This document shows, piece after piece, positions 10,110 through 19,243 of a DNA stretch of 64,000 nucleotides. Each line of letters begins with the position of its first letter. Position 1 is the stretch's first letter. The stretch is from an uncultured Lachnospiraceae bacterium (GTDB taxonomy: Bacteria > Bacillota > Clostridia > Lachnospirales > Lachnospiraceae): assembly GCA_902761585.1 (NCBI GenBank), contig CACWKX010000005.1:80575-144574 (forward strand), read 5' to 3'. The translations under genes were made by a program, and so were the position numbers. The notes beneath the pieces are model-generated. The model saw nothing but the letters and a program-made list of their open reading frames with translations, was not told where the DNA came from and made no database searches.

Positions 10110-11123
10110 ATGAACAAGAAGATCTGGGCAGGCGTGTTTGCCGCATCCATGCTGTTCTCGATGAGCGGATATGCGATGGCCGGAGAGACGGAGGCTTCAA
10201 CGGAGGAAGACCAGACCAAGATTATGGTCGATACGACTCAGTATAAAAAGGACAGGCCGGATGGCGGATATACATTTGCGTATACCTGCATGGATGGATC
10301 CAATCCGTTCTTTGTCACGATCCAGAACGAGATCGAGAAGAAGCTGAAGGAGAACGGGGACACACTGATCACTTCTGATCCGGCGAACGATGTCACGCTT
10401 CAGATTTCCCAGATGGAAGACGCAATTTCTCAGAAGCCGGACGGATATTTCGTCAATCCGGCAGAGGCAGAGGGAATTGTTCCGGCGCTGGACGAAGTGA
10501 AGGCGGCAGGGATCCCGATGGTCAACTTCGATACAGAGGTTGCGGACATGAAGGATTATGTTGTTTCCTACACGGGGTCTGATAACTACAATGCCGGCAA
10601 GGTCTGCGGCGAGGATCTTGTCAAGCAGTGCCCGGACGGCGGCGATATCATTGTTCTTGATTCCCCGACCATGAATTCCATCGTTGACAGAACAAAGGGA
10701 TTCCTCGATGCAATCGACGGCCATGGATTCAACATCGTGGCGCAGCAGGATGCGAAGGGCAATCTTCAGGAAGCACAGAAGATCGCTGATGACCTGCTTC
10801 AGGCTCATCCGGATGTTGTTGCTATCTTCGGCGGAAACGACCCGACGGCTCTTGGTGCACTGGCATCTGCGGAGGGTGCAGGTCTCAAGAAGGTTCTGAT
10901 CTATGGTGTTGACGGATCTCCTGACTTCAAGGCAGAGATGTCCAAGGAAGGTTCCCTGCTCCGCGCTACCGGTGCTCAGTCCCCGATTTCCATCGCTGAC
11001 AAGGCTGTTGAAATCATGTATGACATCATGGCAGGCAAGGAAGTTCAGTTCAGATATCCGGTTGATACATTCCTGATCAGCCCTGAGAACGTTGCTGATT
11101 ATGGCACTGATGGATGGCAGTAA
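10110..11123 (+). CDS. sugar ABC transporter substrate-binding protein, RbsB-like
   Basis: Extracytoplasmic receptor of a CUT2-type (ribose family) sugar importer. ATG 10110 follows a near-perfect AAAGGAGG. A type I signal peptide occupies residues 1-24, with likely cleavage after AMA. The mature part has the periplasmic-binding fold: TCMDGSNPFF, DGYFVNPAEA, GSDNYNAGK, FGGNDPTALGAL and IYGVDGSPDF. Oddly there is no lipobox Cys, although Gram-positive binding proteins are usually lipid-anchored; this one should be released or held by its permease. Codons here and in the next two genes look less GC-biased than in the housekeeping neighbours, consistent with high expression or transfer. The sugar cannot be told from the sequence. 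Confidence 0.9.
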   Translation: MNKKIWAGVFAASMLFSMSGYAMAGETEASTEEDQTKIMVDTTQYKKDRPDGGYTFAYTCMDGSNPFFVTIQNEIEKKLKENGDTLITSDPANDVTLQISQMEDAISQKPDGYFVNPAEAEGIVPALDEVKAAGIPMVNFDTEVADMKDYVVSYTGSDNYNAGKVCGEDLVKQCPDGGDIIVLDSPTMNSIVDRTKGFLDAIDGHGFNIVAQQDAKGNLQEAQKIADDLLQAHPDVVAIFGGNDPTALGALASAEGAGLKKVLIYGVDGSPDFKAEMSKEGSLLRATGAQSPISIADKAVEIMYDIMAGKEVQFRYPVDTFLISPENVADYGTDGWQ

Positions 11124-11197
11124 TGATGGGATTCTGAAAATCAGGCAGCTGCAGGAAGGTAGGAACCTGAATCATACTGTAAACATACGGTGATGAC

Positions 11198-11227
11198 AAG
11201 ACCCGCTGCCGCTGGGCAGCGGGTCTT
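11198..11227 (+). terminator. strong hairpin between binding-protein and ATPase genes (attenuator)
   Basis: A perfect 13-bp stem AAGACCCGCTGCC / GGCAGCGGGTCTT with a 4-base loop, followed by a weak T-rich stretch. Such hairpins commonly protect the abundant binding-protein message and let only part of the transcripts continue into the transporter genes. Confidence 0.7.
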
Positions 11228-11306
11228 GTTGGGTCTGGCATCCTGCCAGAATGTAAAACTGCTCTCCGGCGACAGCCCGGGGAACACAGAAAGGAAGGTG
11301 GCGGAA

Positions 11307-12794
11307 TTGGCTGAAGAGAAAATCCTGCTGCAGATGAAACATATCACAAAAACATTCCCGGGGGTCAAGGCACTCTCTGATGTCAGCCTTGAGGTAAAAG
11401 CTGGAGAGGTACATGCACTGCTCGGTGAAAATGGTGCCGGAAAGTCCACTTTGATTAAAGTGCTTGGAGGCATCTATCATGCGGACAGCGGAGAAATCTA
11501 CATTAACGGAGAAAAGAAGGAAATCAACAGTGTTCCGGATGCGGAGAAGAGTGGAATTGCCATCATCCATCAGGAACTGGTGCTTGTTCCTTACATGACA
11601 GTCGCGGAGAACATCTTCCTCGGCAGAGAGATCATGAAGGGGAAATTTGTCAACCGGAAGGAGATGGAGAAGCGGGCGCAGGCACTCCTGGACGAGTATC
11701 ACATGCATGTCAGTGCTTCCGATCTTCTGGTGAATCTGACCATTGCACAGCAGCAGATGGTTGAAATCGTGAAAGCGGTATCAACAGATTCAAAGATCAT
11801 CGTCATGGATGAACCGACCTCCTCCATCTCAGACAATGAGGTCGAGCAGCTCTTCGGCATCATCCGGAATCTGACATCAAGAGGTGTTGGAATTATCTAC
11901 ATTTCCCACAAGATGAGTGAGCTGCAGCAGATCTGCGACAGAGTCACGGTCATGCGGGATGGTACGAAGGTTGGCACGAAAGAAGTGAAGACAACCTCAA
12001 ACGACGAACTGATTGCCATGATGGTTGGCCGTACGCTGACCAGCTATTATACGAGAGATTTCCAGACGGGCGGCGACGTGATTTTAAGAGCAGAGCATAT
12101 CTCGGATGGGGATATGGCGAAGGATGTCACGTTTGAGGCACGGAAGGGAGAAATCCTGGGTTTTGCCGGACTTGTCGGAGCCGGTCGAAGCGAGACAATG
12201 AGGGTGATTTTCGGACTCGGAAAACATCGCAGCGGCAAGGTTTACATCGATGGCAAAGAAGTAAAGATCAATTCTCCGGTCGATGCAATGAAAAATGGAA
12301 TTGCGCTCGTACCAGAGGATCGGAAACTTGATGGACTGTATATGGTACAGGATATCGCCTACAATACGACGATTGAGGTTCTGGAGACCTTCATGCATGG
12401 CATGAATGTCGATCAGAAGAAGGAAGAGGAAATTACACAGAAGTATATTGATATGCTTTCTATCAAAACGCCTTCTCAGGAGCAGAAGGTAGGAAACCTT
12501 TCAGGTGGAAATCAACAGAAGGTTATGATTGCGAGATGGCTGGCGACCAATCCGAAGATTCTGATTCTGGATGAGCCTACCAGAGGAGTCGATGTGGGTG
12601 CAAAGGCGGAAATCTATGCAATCATGAACGAACTGACAAAACACGGACTTACCATTCTGATGATCTCATCAGAACTTCCTGAGATTATCAATATGAGTGA
12701 TCGCGTATATGTATTTTCAGAGGGGATTGTAACAGGCTGTCTGGACCACTCAGAGGTCAGCCAGGAAGCCATCATGAAACTGGCGGCTTCGTGA
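11307..12794 (+). CDS. sugar ABC transporter ATP-binding protein, RbsA-like
   Basis: Tandem-domain ATPase that powers the CUT2 importer. I place the start at TTG 11307, eight bases after AGGAAGG; the open frame further upstream runs back through the attenuator hairpin and is unlikely to be coding. The first nucleotide-binding domain has GENGAGKST, a Q-loop HQELVLVP and MDEPTSS; the second has the degenerate GLVGAGRSE usual in this family, the signature LSGGNQQK and LDEPTRGVDVG. The length of 495 residues fits RbsA/MglA. It lies between its binding protein and permease. Confidence 0.93.
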   Translation: MAEEKILLQMKHITKTFPGVKALSDVSLEVKAGEVHALLGENGAGKSTLIKVLGGIYHADSGEIYINGEKKEINSVPDAEKSGIAIIHQELVLVPYMTVAENIFLGREIMKGKFVNRKEMEKRAQALLDEYHMHVSASDLLVNLTIAQQQMVEIVKAVSTDSKIIVMDEPTSSISDNEVEQLFGIIRNLTSRGVGIIYISHKMSELQQICDRVTVMRDGTKVGTKEVKTTSNDELIAMMVGRTLTSYYTRDFQTGGDVILRAEHISDGDMAKDVTFEARKGEILGFAGLVGAGRSETMRVIFGLGKHRSGKVYIDGKEVKINSPVDAMKNGIALVPEDRKLDGLYMVQDIAYNTTIEVLETFMHGMNVDQKKEEEITQKYIDMLSIKTPSQEQKVGNLSGGNQQKVMIARWLATNPKILILDEPTRGVDVGAKAEIYAIMNELTKHGLTILMISSELPEIINMSDRVYVFSEGIVTGCLDHSEVSQEAIMKLAAS

Positions 12795-12874
12795 GAAGCG
12801 TCCTTGGATGTATCGAAAAGAACAGCTTCCTGTAGGGAAGATAAAATACCTGTGATGAAGGAGGATCCTAAATC

Positions 12875-13831
12875 ATGTCCAAGAATATAAAAACCTATTT
12901 CCATGAGAATGCGGGTATACTGGCTGCGCTGGTTGCCCTGTGCATTCTGCTGGCAATTCTGCCTGCAACAAGCAAGTCATTTGTCTCGACACGGAATTTC
13001 TTCAATGTGCTGAGACAGGTCTCTACTAATATGTTCCTTGCCTGTGGTATGACGATGGTCATTATCCTTGGCGGAATCGATCTGTCGGTCGGTTCCATCA
13101 TTGCCCTGGCAGGCTGCGTGGAAGCCGGAATGGTTGTCCATCTGAATATGCCGCTTCCGCTGGCAATCCTGATTGCACTTGCCATCGGTCTTGGTGTTGG
13201 TATGTTTAACGGCTATGTTGTTTCGACAACAACAATTCCGGCCTTCATCGTTACCCTGGCAACGATGAATATCTGCCGCGGACTTGCATATGTGTATACA
13301 GGCGGATCTCCGGTTCGTGTCATGACAGACGCATGGAAGTTTATCGGCGCCGGTTATATCGGCCCGTTCCCGACACCTGTCATCATCATGGTTGCCATTC
13401 TGATCATCACTGCAATCATCATGAACAAGACAAAGCTCGGACGTCATATCTATGCAGTAGGTGGCAATGCGCAGGCAGCAGAGTATTCTGGAATTAACGT
13501 TCGCAAGGTGAAGTTTCTTGTACATTCTTATTCCGGACTGATGGCAGGACTTGCCGGTGTTGTTCTGGCATCCCGCATGTACTCCGGTCAGCCGACTGCA
13601 GGAGACGGCGCGGAGATGGATGCGATCGCGGCAACCGTTGTAGGCGGAACCTCCATGGCCGGTGGTTCCGGAAAGATTGGCGGAACAATCGTTGGTGCAC
13701 TGATCATCGGTGTTCTGAACAATGGCCTGAATCTGATGAATGTCAACTCGTTCTGGCAGTATGTTGTGAAGGGTGTTGTTATCCTTGGCGCTGTCTATGT
13801 AGACTTCCTCAGAAACAAGAACAAAAAGTGA
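12875..13831 (+). CDS. sugar ABC transporter permease, RbsC-like
   Basis: Membrane subunit of the CUT2 importer, 318 residues with about eight to ten hydrophobic segments. Family motifs: GGIDLSVGSIIAL near residue 68, NGYVVSTTTIPAFIVTLATM and the permease loop GRHIYAVGGNAQAAEYSGI. ATG 12875 follows GGAGG. It is 80 bases after the ATPase gene and 18 before the kinase gene, so the importer and the catabolic enzymes form one operon. Confidence 0.94.
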   Translation: MSKNIKTYFHENAGILAALVALCILLAILPATSKSFVSTRNFFNVLRQVSTNMFLACGMTMVIILGGIDLSVGSIIALAGCVEAGMVVHLNMPLPLAILIALAIGLGVGMFNGYVVSTTTIPAFIVTLATMNICRGLAYVYTGGSPVRVMTDAWKFIGAGYIGPFPTPVIIMVAILIITAIIMNKTKLGRHIYAVGGNAQAAEYSGINVRKVKFLVHSYSGLMAGLAGVVLASRMYSGQPTAGDGAEMDAIAATVVGGTSMAGGSGKIGGTIVGALIIGVLNNGLNLMNVNSFWQYVVKGVVILGAVYVDFLRNKNKK

Positions 13832-13849
13832 TCGAGGGGTTCATGGAAG

Positions 13850-14977
13850 ATGGAGAACAGGAAGATTGTGACAGCCGGCTATGTGTCGCTTGACATTACG
13901 CCATCGATCAGGGCAGCCTCCGGAGTGACGCTTCATGATATGATCCGTCCGGGCAAGCTGATCCAGGTCGGAAAGGCGACCGCTGCCCCGGGAGGCTGCG
14001 TGAGCAATACCGGCCTTGCACTCCACAAGCTCGGAAGCAACGTCAGCCTTGTTGCGAAGATCGGGGATGACGCGTTCGGGCGGATTCTGACAGAAGAATA
14101 TAACCGAAAGGGTGTGAGACCGGACTTTCTGGTATCGAAGGACACAGAAACCTCCTATACGCTTGTGCTGGCTGTCCCGGGCAGTGACCGGTGCTTCCTG
14201 GCAGATGCCGGTGCAAACGATACACTGACGGCGGATGAGCTGAGCTATGAGGAGATCGGGGAAGCCCAGTATTTTCACTTTGGTTATCCAACGCTGATGC
14301 GTCGGTTCTATCTGAACGAGGGCAGCCAGACCGTGGAGATGCTGAAGAAGGTAAAGGCGCTCGGCCTGGTTACAAGCCTTGATATGGCAGCCATCGATCC
14401 GTCAAGCGAGGCCGGCGCACAGGACTGGAAGACGATTCTGGCGAACGTTCTTCCATATGTCGACTTCTTTGTCCCGAGCATCGAGGAGCTTTGCTTTATA
14501 CTCGACCGGGATAAGTATAATTCCTGGCAAAAACAGTATCAGGATGATATCTGTATGCATCTTTCGCTGAGCCGGGATGTAATCCCGCTGGCGCAGAAGG
14601 CGCTCGATCTGGGCTGCAGAGCAGTCCTTCTGAAATGCGGGGCAGCCGGGTTATACCTGAAAACGGGGAGCGAAGAAGTGATGAAGCAGATCTCGCCACA
14701 TTTTCAGGGAGAAGGCTGGGGCGGACTGTCGATCTTCGAGGACAGCTATGTGCCGGATCAGATTTTATCCGGGACCGGTGCCGGGGATACCGCGATTGCA
14801 GCTTTTTTGTACAGCCTGAGCCATGACTTCAGCCCGGAGGTATGTCTGGAGATGGCGGCAGGGTGTGGCGCGATGTGTATTACTCAGTACGATGCGCTTT
14901 CCGGCCTGATTCCGGCGGACCGGCTTTTGGAAAGGATCCGCAGCGGCTGGGCAAAACAGAAGATGATTCACGAGTGA
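13850..14977 (+). CDS. PfkB-family carbohydrate kinase
   Basis: Sugar kinase of the ribokinase/PfkB superfamily, presumably phosphorylating the ketose made from the imported sugar. N-terminal substrate motif PGGCVSNTGLALHKLG, central DMAAIDP, and the C-terminal ATP/anion-hole motif GTGAGDTAIAAF with the catalytic Asp near residue 309. At 375 residues it is some 60 longer than typical members, with extra sequence around residues 215-300. Together with the aldolase and isomerase that follow, it suggests a route aldose to ketose to ketose phosphate to two C2/C3 fragments. The substrate and the phosphorylated position are not deducible. Confidence 0.88.
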   Translation: MENRKIVTAGYVSLDITPSIRAASGVTLHDMIRPGKLIQVGKATAAPGGCVSNTGLALHKLGSNVSLVAKIGDDAFGRILTEEYNRKGVRPDFLVSKDTETSYTLVLAVPGSDRCFLADAGANDTLTADELSYEEIGEAQYFHFGYPTLMRRFYLNEGSQTVEMLKKVKALGLVTSLDMAAIDPSSEAGAQDWKTILANVLPYVDFFVPSIEELCFILDRDKYNSWQKQYQDDICMHLSLSRDVIPLAQKALDLGCRAVLLKCGAAGLYLKTGSEEVMKQISPHFQGEGWGGLSIFEDSYVPDQILSGTGAGDTAIAAFLYSLSHDFSPEVCLEMAAGCGAMCITQYDALSGLIPADRLLERIRSGWAKQKMIHE

Positions 14978-14990
14978 TGGAGGAAACGAT

Positions 14991-15860
14991 ATGCTGGTCA
15001 CATTGAAGAGTATTCTGCGTCTTGCAGAAGCAGATAATAAGGCGATTGGTGCATTCAATGTCACATCTTTGGAAGGAATCCGCGCGGTGATTGCAGCGGC
15101 TGAGGAAACAGGACAACCGGTTATTCTTCAGTTTGCCAATGCCGCTCACAGCGGGTATATATCTCTGCACGAAATTGGGCAGATCATGCTGCTGTACGCG
15201 GATGAAGCGAAAGTGCCGGTCTGCGTGCATCTGGATCACGGTGCCAACCTGGAGGAAGTGCATGAGGCGCTGGAGCTGGGCTTCACGAGTGTCATGATTG
15301 ATGGCTCCGCGCTTCCCTATGAGAAGAATGTCGCTTTGACCGACGCAACGGTCGAGCTTGCGCAGGGATTCGGTGCATCGGTAGAGGCTGAGATTGGCTC
15401 CATGGGCAGGGAAGAGTTCCTCTCTGCGGGCGGATCGGAGGCCGATCTGGGTGAAAGCTCCTACACAGATCCGGATCAGGCAGCCCGTTTCGTAAAGGAT
15501 ACGGGCATTGATGCACTGGCCTGCTCCTTCGGGACCGTCCACGGCATTTATCTCAAGGCTCCGAAGCTGGATGTCGACCGGATCAAGGTGATCCGCGAAA
15601 AGACCGGAAAGCCGGTGGTGATGCACGGAGGATCCGGCCTTGGCGATGAGGACTTCCGCAGATGCATCCAGAATGGTGTACGAAAGATCAATTTCTACAC
15701 GTACGCGGCAAAATTTGCAGGGGATGCTGTCTGTGAGCACGTCTCAGAAGCAGGAGATGGGAATGTTTATTTCCATGATGTCGCGACCTGGGGGATGGAG
15801 TCGATGAAAAAGACTTACATCCATACAATTTCTGTATTCTCGAATCTGAAGGAGAGCTGA
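14991..15860 (+). CDS. class II fructose/tagatose-bisphosphate-type aldolase
   Basis: Zinc-dependent aldolase of the FbaA/GatY/KbaY family. Metal and active-site motifs: HLDHGA near residue 82 with the catalytic Asp and a zinc His, GSMGREE, the second zinc His in FGTVHGIY, and HGGSGLGDEDF for phosphate and zinc binding. Length 289 residues. It starts 13 bases after the kinase stop. The partner kinase and isomerase suggest cleavage of a ketose phosphate to dihydroxyacetone phosphate plus an aldehyde; whether the substrate is a bisphosphate or a 1-phosphate cannot be decided from sequence. Confidence 0.9.
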   Translation: MLVTLKSILRLAEADNKAIGAFNVTSLEGIRAVIAAAEETGQPVILQFANAAHSGYISLHEIGQIMLLYADEAKVPVCVHLDHGANLEEVHEALELGFTSVMIDGSALPYEKNVALTDATVELAQGFGASVEAEIGSMGREEFLSAGGSEADLGESSYTDPDQAARFVKDTGIDALACSFGTVHGIYLKAPKLDVDRIKVIREKTGKPVVMHGGSGLGDEDFRRCIQNGVRKINFYTYAAKFAGDAVCEHVSEAGDGNVYFHDVATWGMESMKKTYIHTISVFSNLKES

Positions 15861-15864
15861 GGGT

Positions 15865-16551
15865 ATGAAGCGATCTGAAATCAATGCGGTCATAAAAGAG
15901 ATGGAAAGTATGCTGAAGGAGCACAGATGTTTTCTGCCCCCCTTCTGCAGCTTTACACCGGAGGACTGGAAAAGCAAGAATCATGAGTACGATGAGATCC
16001 GTGACAACATGCTTGGATGGGATATCACGGATTTCGGCCTCGGAGACTTCAACAAGTGCGGGTTTGCGCTGATTACCCTTCGGAATGGGAATCAGCACAA
16101 TCCAAAGTACACGAAGGTATATGCAGAGAAGTATATCTACATGCGGGATGATATGTATGCGCCGATGCATTACCATGACTATAAGTCAGAGGATATCATC
16201 AATCGCGGTGGTGGTGATCTGAAGATCAAAGTCTTTCTGGATGATGGCAAGGGAGGCCTGTCTGACAAGGATGTGGAAGTGCAGTCGGATGGAAGGAGAT
16301 ACATGGTGCCGGCAGGAACGTCTGTCCTGCTGAAGCCGGGACAGTCGATCACGATCTACCCGCACCTGTATCATGAATTTCATGGTGTACCGGGAACGGG
16401 CAATATCCTGATCGGGGAAGTTTCCCAGTGCAATGACGATGAGCACGACAATTTCTTCTATGACAAACGTGTCGGAAGATTCCCGGCCATCGACGAGGAT
16501 GAACCTCCGTATCGGCTGCTGTGCAATGAATATCCGGCAGCAATGGACTGA
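15865..16551 (+). CDS. D-lyxose ketol-isomerase family protein
   Basis: Cupin-fold sugar isomerase of the D-lyxose/D-mannose isomerase family. The opening MKRSEINAVIKEM, the block QHNPKYTKVYAEKY and the metal-binding MHYHDYKSEDIINRGGG (two His and a Glu) match this family; a further metal His is in YHEFHG. Length 228 residues is normal. It closes the sugar operon, four bases after the aldolase stop. Known members interconvert D-lyxose with D-xylulose and D-mannose with D-fructose; which applies here is open. Confidence 0.85.
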   Translation: MKRSEINAVIKEMESMLKEHRCFLPPFCSFTPEDWKSKNHEYDEIRDNMLGWDITDFGLGDFNKCGFALITLRNGNQHNPKYTKVYAEKYIYMRDDMYAPMHYHDYKSEDIINRGGGDLKIKVFLDDGKGGLSDKDVEVQSDGRRYMVPAGTSVLLKPGQSITIYPHLYHEFHGVPGTGNILIGEVSQCNDDEHDNFFYDKRVGRFPAIDEDEPPYRLLCNEYPAAMD

Positions 16552-16611
16552 GCGTGAGGAATGATGCGGAGTGCGAATGCCCGCTTGAGCAGAGCAGTTC
16601 TCTGAGGATGG

Positions 16612-16674
16612 GAAAGCGGCAGCCCTGCCTGCCGCCTGGCTAATGGCCGGGCGGATGGGCGGACTGCCGCTTTC
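16612..16674. terminator. bidirectional hairpin between the sugar operon and mscL
   Basis: GAAAGCGGCAG (16612-16622) pairs perfectly with CTGCCGCTTTC (16664-16674), with an inner CCGCC / GGCGG helix. It lies between convergent genes and could end transcripts from both sides, although T-runs are short. Confidence 0.6.
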
Positions 16675-16715
16675 TGTCGTGCGCATGGAGTGAGTGACGC
16701 GCACAATGGATATAT

Positions 16716-17174
16716 TCAGGATTCCTTCGGAAGCTCTGAGGTGCAGTGCGGGCATCTGGTTGCATCTACCGGAATCTCGCTCTTGCAGAACGGACAGATC
16801 TTCGTGGTTGGAGCCTCTGCCGGCTTCGGTTTCTCGAAGGTATCGTGAGCCTTGTTGATTCCCTTGATGACCATGAACAGGACAAAGGCAATCAGCAGGA
16901 ACTGGATGACATTCTGGATGAAGCTGCCGTAGGCAAACACAGCGGCACCGGCATCCTTCGCAGCGTTCAGACTTGCGTAGTGTTCACCGTTCAATGCGAT
17001 GAACATACTGGAAAAGTCGATCTTTCCAGTTGCAATCGATATGACCGGCATGATGATGTCGTTGACCAGCGAATTGACGATGGTGCTGAATGCGCCGCCG
17101 ACGATGACACCGACAGCCATATCGACGACGTTTCCGCGCGATATGAACTCTCTGAATTCCTTCATAAGACTCAT
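16716..17174 (-). CDS. mscL: large-conductance mechanosensitive channel with C-terminal zinc ribbon
   Basis: Pressure-release valve opened by membrane tension during osmotic downshock. The N-terminus [19 protein letters not shown] and [19 protein letters not shown] form the amphipathic helix and TM1; TM2 is at about residues 85-105 ([19 protein letters not shown]). Ordinary MscL ends soon after a short helix; here a Pro-rich linker leads to a rubredoxin-like ribbon with CPFC and CPHC (about residues 127-145), a possible zinc site on the cytoplasmic side of the pentamer. ATG 17174 follows AGGGAGGA on the minus strand. Confidence 0.93.
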   Translation of the reverse strand: MSLMKEFREFISRGNVVDMAVGVIVGGAFSTIVNSLVNDIIMPVISIATGKIDFSSMFIALNGEHYASLNAAKDAGAAVFAYGSFIQNVIQFLLIAFVLFMVIKGINKAHDTFEKPKPAEAPTTKICPFCKSEIPVDATRCPHCTSELPKES

Positions 17175-17278
17175 GATAATCTTCCTCCCTCTGCAGATAG
17201 CGAACGGATACGGATTGCGGCGCCCGGCCGGAAGGGATTCCTCCCGTCACACTAGCCATGGCTGCCATAAACAAACAC

Positions 17279-17307
17279 AGTATAGCATCACGCCAGATAG
17301 CTGCCAA
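17279..17307 (-). promoter_or_regulatory. promoter of mscL
   Basis: On the minus strand TTGGCA (17307-17302), 17 bases, then TATACT (17284-17279), giving a leader of about 100 bases. Confidence 0.7.
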
Positions 17308-17334
17308 GCAGGATGATGAATGGAACCAGGGGGG

Positions 17335-17994
17335 TCAGGCCTCCTGTTCTTCCTTTGCAAGCTTCACCAGCCGGCTGGTTCCGAGTCTGTCTGCGCCGAG
17401 CCGGATGAAGGTCTCCGCGTCATCAAATGAGGAGATTCCGCCGGCCGCCTTGATGCGCACCTGCCCTCCAATGTGCTGCGCAAACAATCTGACATCATCA
17501 AAGGTGGCGCCGGCCGTCGAAAATCCGGTCGAGGTTTTGATGAAGTCTGCTCCGGCCTGCGTTACGATCCTGCACATCCGTATTTTTTCCTCTTCTGTAA
17601 GCAAACAGGTCTCGATGATAACCTTCAGGATGTGGCTGCCGCAGATTTCCTTCAGAATCCGGATTTCATTTTGGATGTATGAATCATTGCTTTCCTTCAG
17701 CGCGCCGATGTTGATCACCATATCGATCTCATCCGCACCGTTGTCAAGCGCCTCCTTTGCCTCGAATGCTTTCACTGTAGTGGTTGTATTCCCGTTGGGG
17801 AAGCCGATCACCGTACAGATGCGCATCTGGTCTCTGACATACTCCTTTGCCTGTCTCACATAACAGGGCGGGATGCAGACGGAGGCCGTCTGATAGCGGA
17901 TCGCATCGTCGCAGAGCGATCTGATCTGATCCCATGTGGCAGTCTGCTTGAGAAGTGTGTGGTCGACTTTTCTTAAAATATCTGCATGAGTCAT
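17335..17994 (-). CDS. deoC: deoxyribose-phosphate aldolase
   Basis: Cleaves 2-deoxyribose 5-phosphate to acetaldehyde and glyceraldehyde 3-phosphate in deoxynucleoside catabolism. Start ATG 17994 with AAAGGTGG ten bases upstream. Family motifs: [32 protein letters not shown] with the catalytic Asp, [10 protein letters not shown], and the Schiff-base Lys in FIKTSTGF. Length 219 residues. It is transcribed opposite to the sugar operon, with mscL between, so a joint role with that operon is only a possibility. A plausible minus-strand promoter lies in 18020-18080. Confidence 0.94.
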   Translation of the reverse strand: MTHADILRKVDHTLLKQTATWDQIRSLCDDAIRYQTASVCIPPCYVRQAKEYVRDQMRICTVIGFPNGNTTTTVKAFEAKEALDNGADEIDMVINIGALKESNDSYIQNEIRILKEICGSHILKVIIETCLLTEEEKIRMCRIVTQAGADFIKTSTGFSTAGATFDDVRLFAQHIGGQVRIKAAGGISSFDDAETFIRLGADRLGTSRLVKLAKEEQEA

Positions 17995-18097
17995 GTCAGT
18001 GATTCCACCTTTCCACTATGTCTGGTATGATGATGAAGTCTTATCCATATGCTATGAAATAAAACTCTGCAAGTCAATAAAAAGGAGGCAGATCTGT

Positions 18098-19243
18098 ATG
18101 CGCTTTATTCATATGGCGGATGTGCATCTGGGCTGCACCCCGGATGGAAAGACGGAGTGGGGCAGCCAGAGGCGCCGGGAGATCTGGGAGACGTTTCAGG
18201 AATCTGTTCATGACGCAGCAGATATGCATGCAGACCTGGTGCTGATTGCCGGGGACCTGTTTCACAACCCGCCGGATGAGCAGATGCTCCGGGAGGTCAG
18301 TTACCTGTTCTCGTCCTGCCCGGGCGTATGCTTTGCGCTGATTGCCGGGAATCATGACTGCATGACAAAGGAAAGTGCGTGGCGGCGGTTTCATTTCCCT
18401 GAGAATGTCGCTGTGCTTGGTTCTGATGGCTGCGAGTGTATTACGTTCACGCAGTTTGGCTGCGAGGTGTACGGTTTTTCGTATGACCGTCCCCAGATTG
18501 ACAAGCCGCTCTACGACGGGCTTATGCCAGATGAGAATGATGCCTTTCATATCCTGCTTGCGCATGGAGGTGACGCACTTCACATTCCGTATCGGACGGA
18601 GGAGATGGAGCGATCCGGATTTGACTATATCGCACTGGGGCATATCCACAAGCCACAGATCCTTTTGAAGGACAGGGCTGCCTACAGCGGGGCGCTTTCG
18701 CCAATTGATGCGGGCGATGAAGGACCGCATGGCTATATCGTCGGGGAGACACGCGGGCATTCTGTCCATCTTCAGTTCGTGGAGAAGGCGAAGCGGGAGT
18801 ATGTCACGATGACGGTTTCGGTGAATGAGGAAGACACGGCGCTCTCGCTCCGGGACGAGGTCGCATCTGCGATCAGAAAACGCGGCAGCGACAATATCTA
18901 CAAGATCGTGCTCAGGGGACAGCGCAGGATCGGGGTTCATTTTGACACAGAGCTGATTGCCGGCTGCGGGATGATTCTGAGCGTCAGCGACCAGACAGCG
19001 CCGGCGCTGCATCTGGAAATGCTCCGTCAGACATACAAGGGGCAGCTGATCGGCCGCTACATTGAGAGCTTCGAGCAGGACGCACAGCGGAAATACGCGG
19101 CAGAACGCCAGTCAGGTGTCACTGGTATTTCGTCCGGCCAGACGGACGCATCCAATGACCAGAGACTTCTGGCGGGGCTGTCGGATGTGCAGCGAAAGGC
19201 CCTGATGGCCGGGCTGGAAGCGCTGCTTGCCGGGAGGAACTGA
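18098..19243 (+). CDS. SbcD-like DNA repair exonuclease subunit
   Basis: Metallophosphoesterase of the SbcD/Mre11 family, the nuclease of a pair with the ATPase encoded downstream. Start ATG 18098 after AAAGGAGG; peptide MRFIHMADVHLG. Metal-binding motifs in order: DVHLG, GDLFHNPP, GNHDC, HGGDA and ALGHIHKPQ. The C-terminal 150 residues form the capping region. Length 381 residues. The gene is divergent from deoC with a 103-base gap. The likely role is processing of DNA ends and hairpins. Confidence 0.88.
   Translation: MRFIHMADVHLGCTPDGKTEWGSQRRREIWETFQESVHDAADMHADLVLIAGDLFHNPPDEQMLREVSYLFSSCPGVCFALIAGNHDCMTKESAWRRFHFPENVAVLGSDGCECITFTQFGCEVYGFSYDRPQIDKPLYDGLMPDENDAFHILLAHGGDALHIPYRTEEMERSGFDYIALGHIHKPQILLKDRAAYSGALSPIDAGDEGPHGYIVGETRGHSVHLQFVEKAKREYVTMTVSVNEEDTALSLRDEVASAIRKRGSDNIYKIVLRGQRRIGVHFDTELIAGCGMILSVSDQTAPALHLEMLRQTYKGQLIGRYIESFEQDAQRKYAAERQSGVTGISSGQTDASNDQRLLAGLSDVQRKALMAGLEALLAGRN

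Noticed and set aside
10110..13831. Naming the importer rbsBAC
   Set aside because: Family membership is clear but there is no ribokinase, RbsD or RbsR; the enzymes present point to another sugar.
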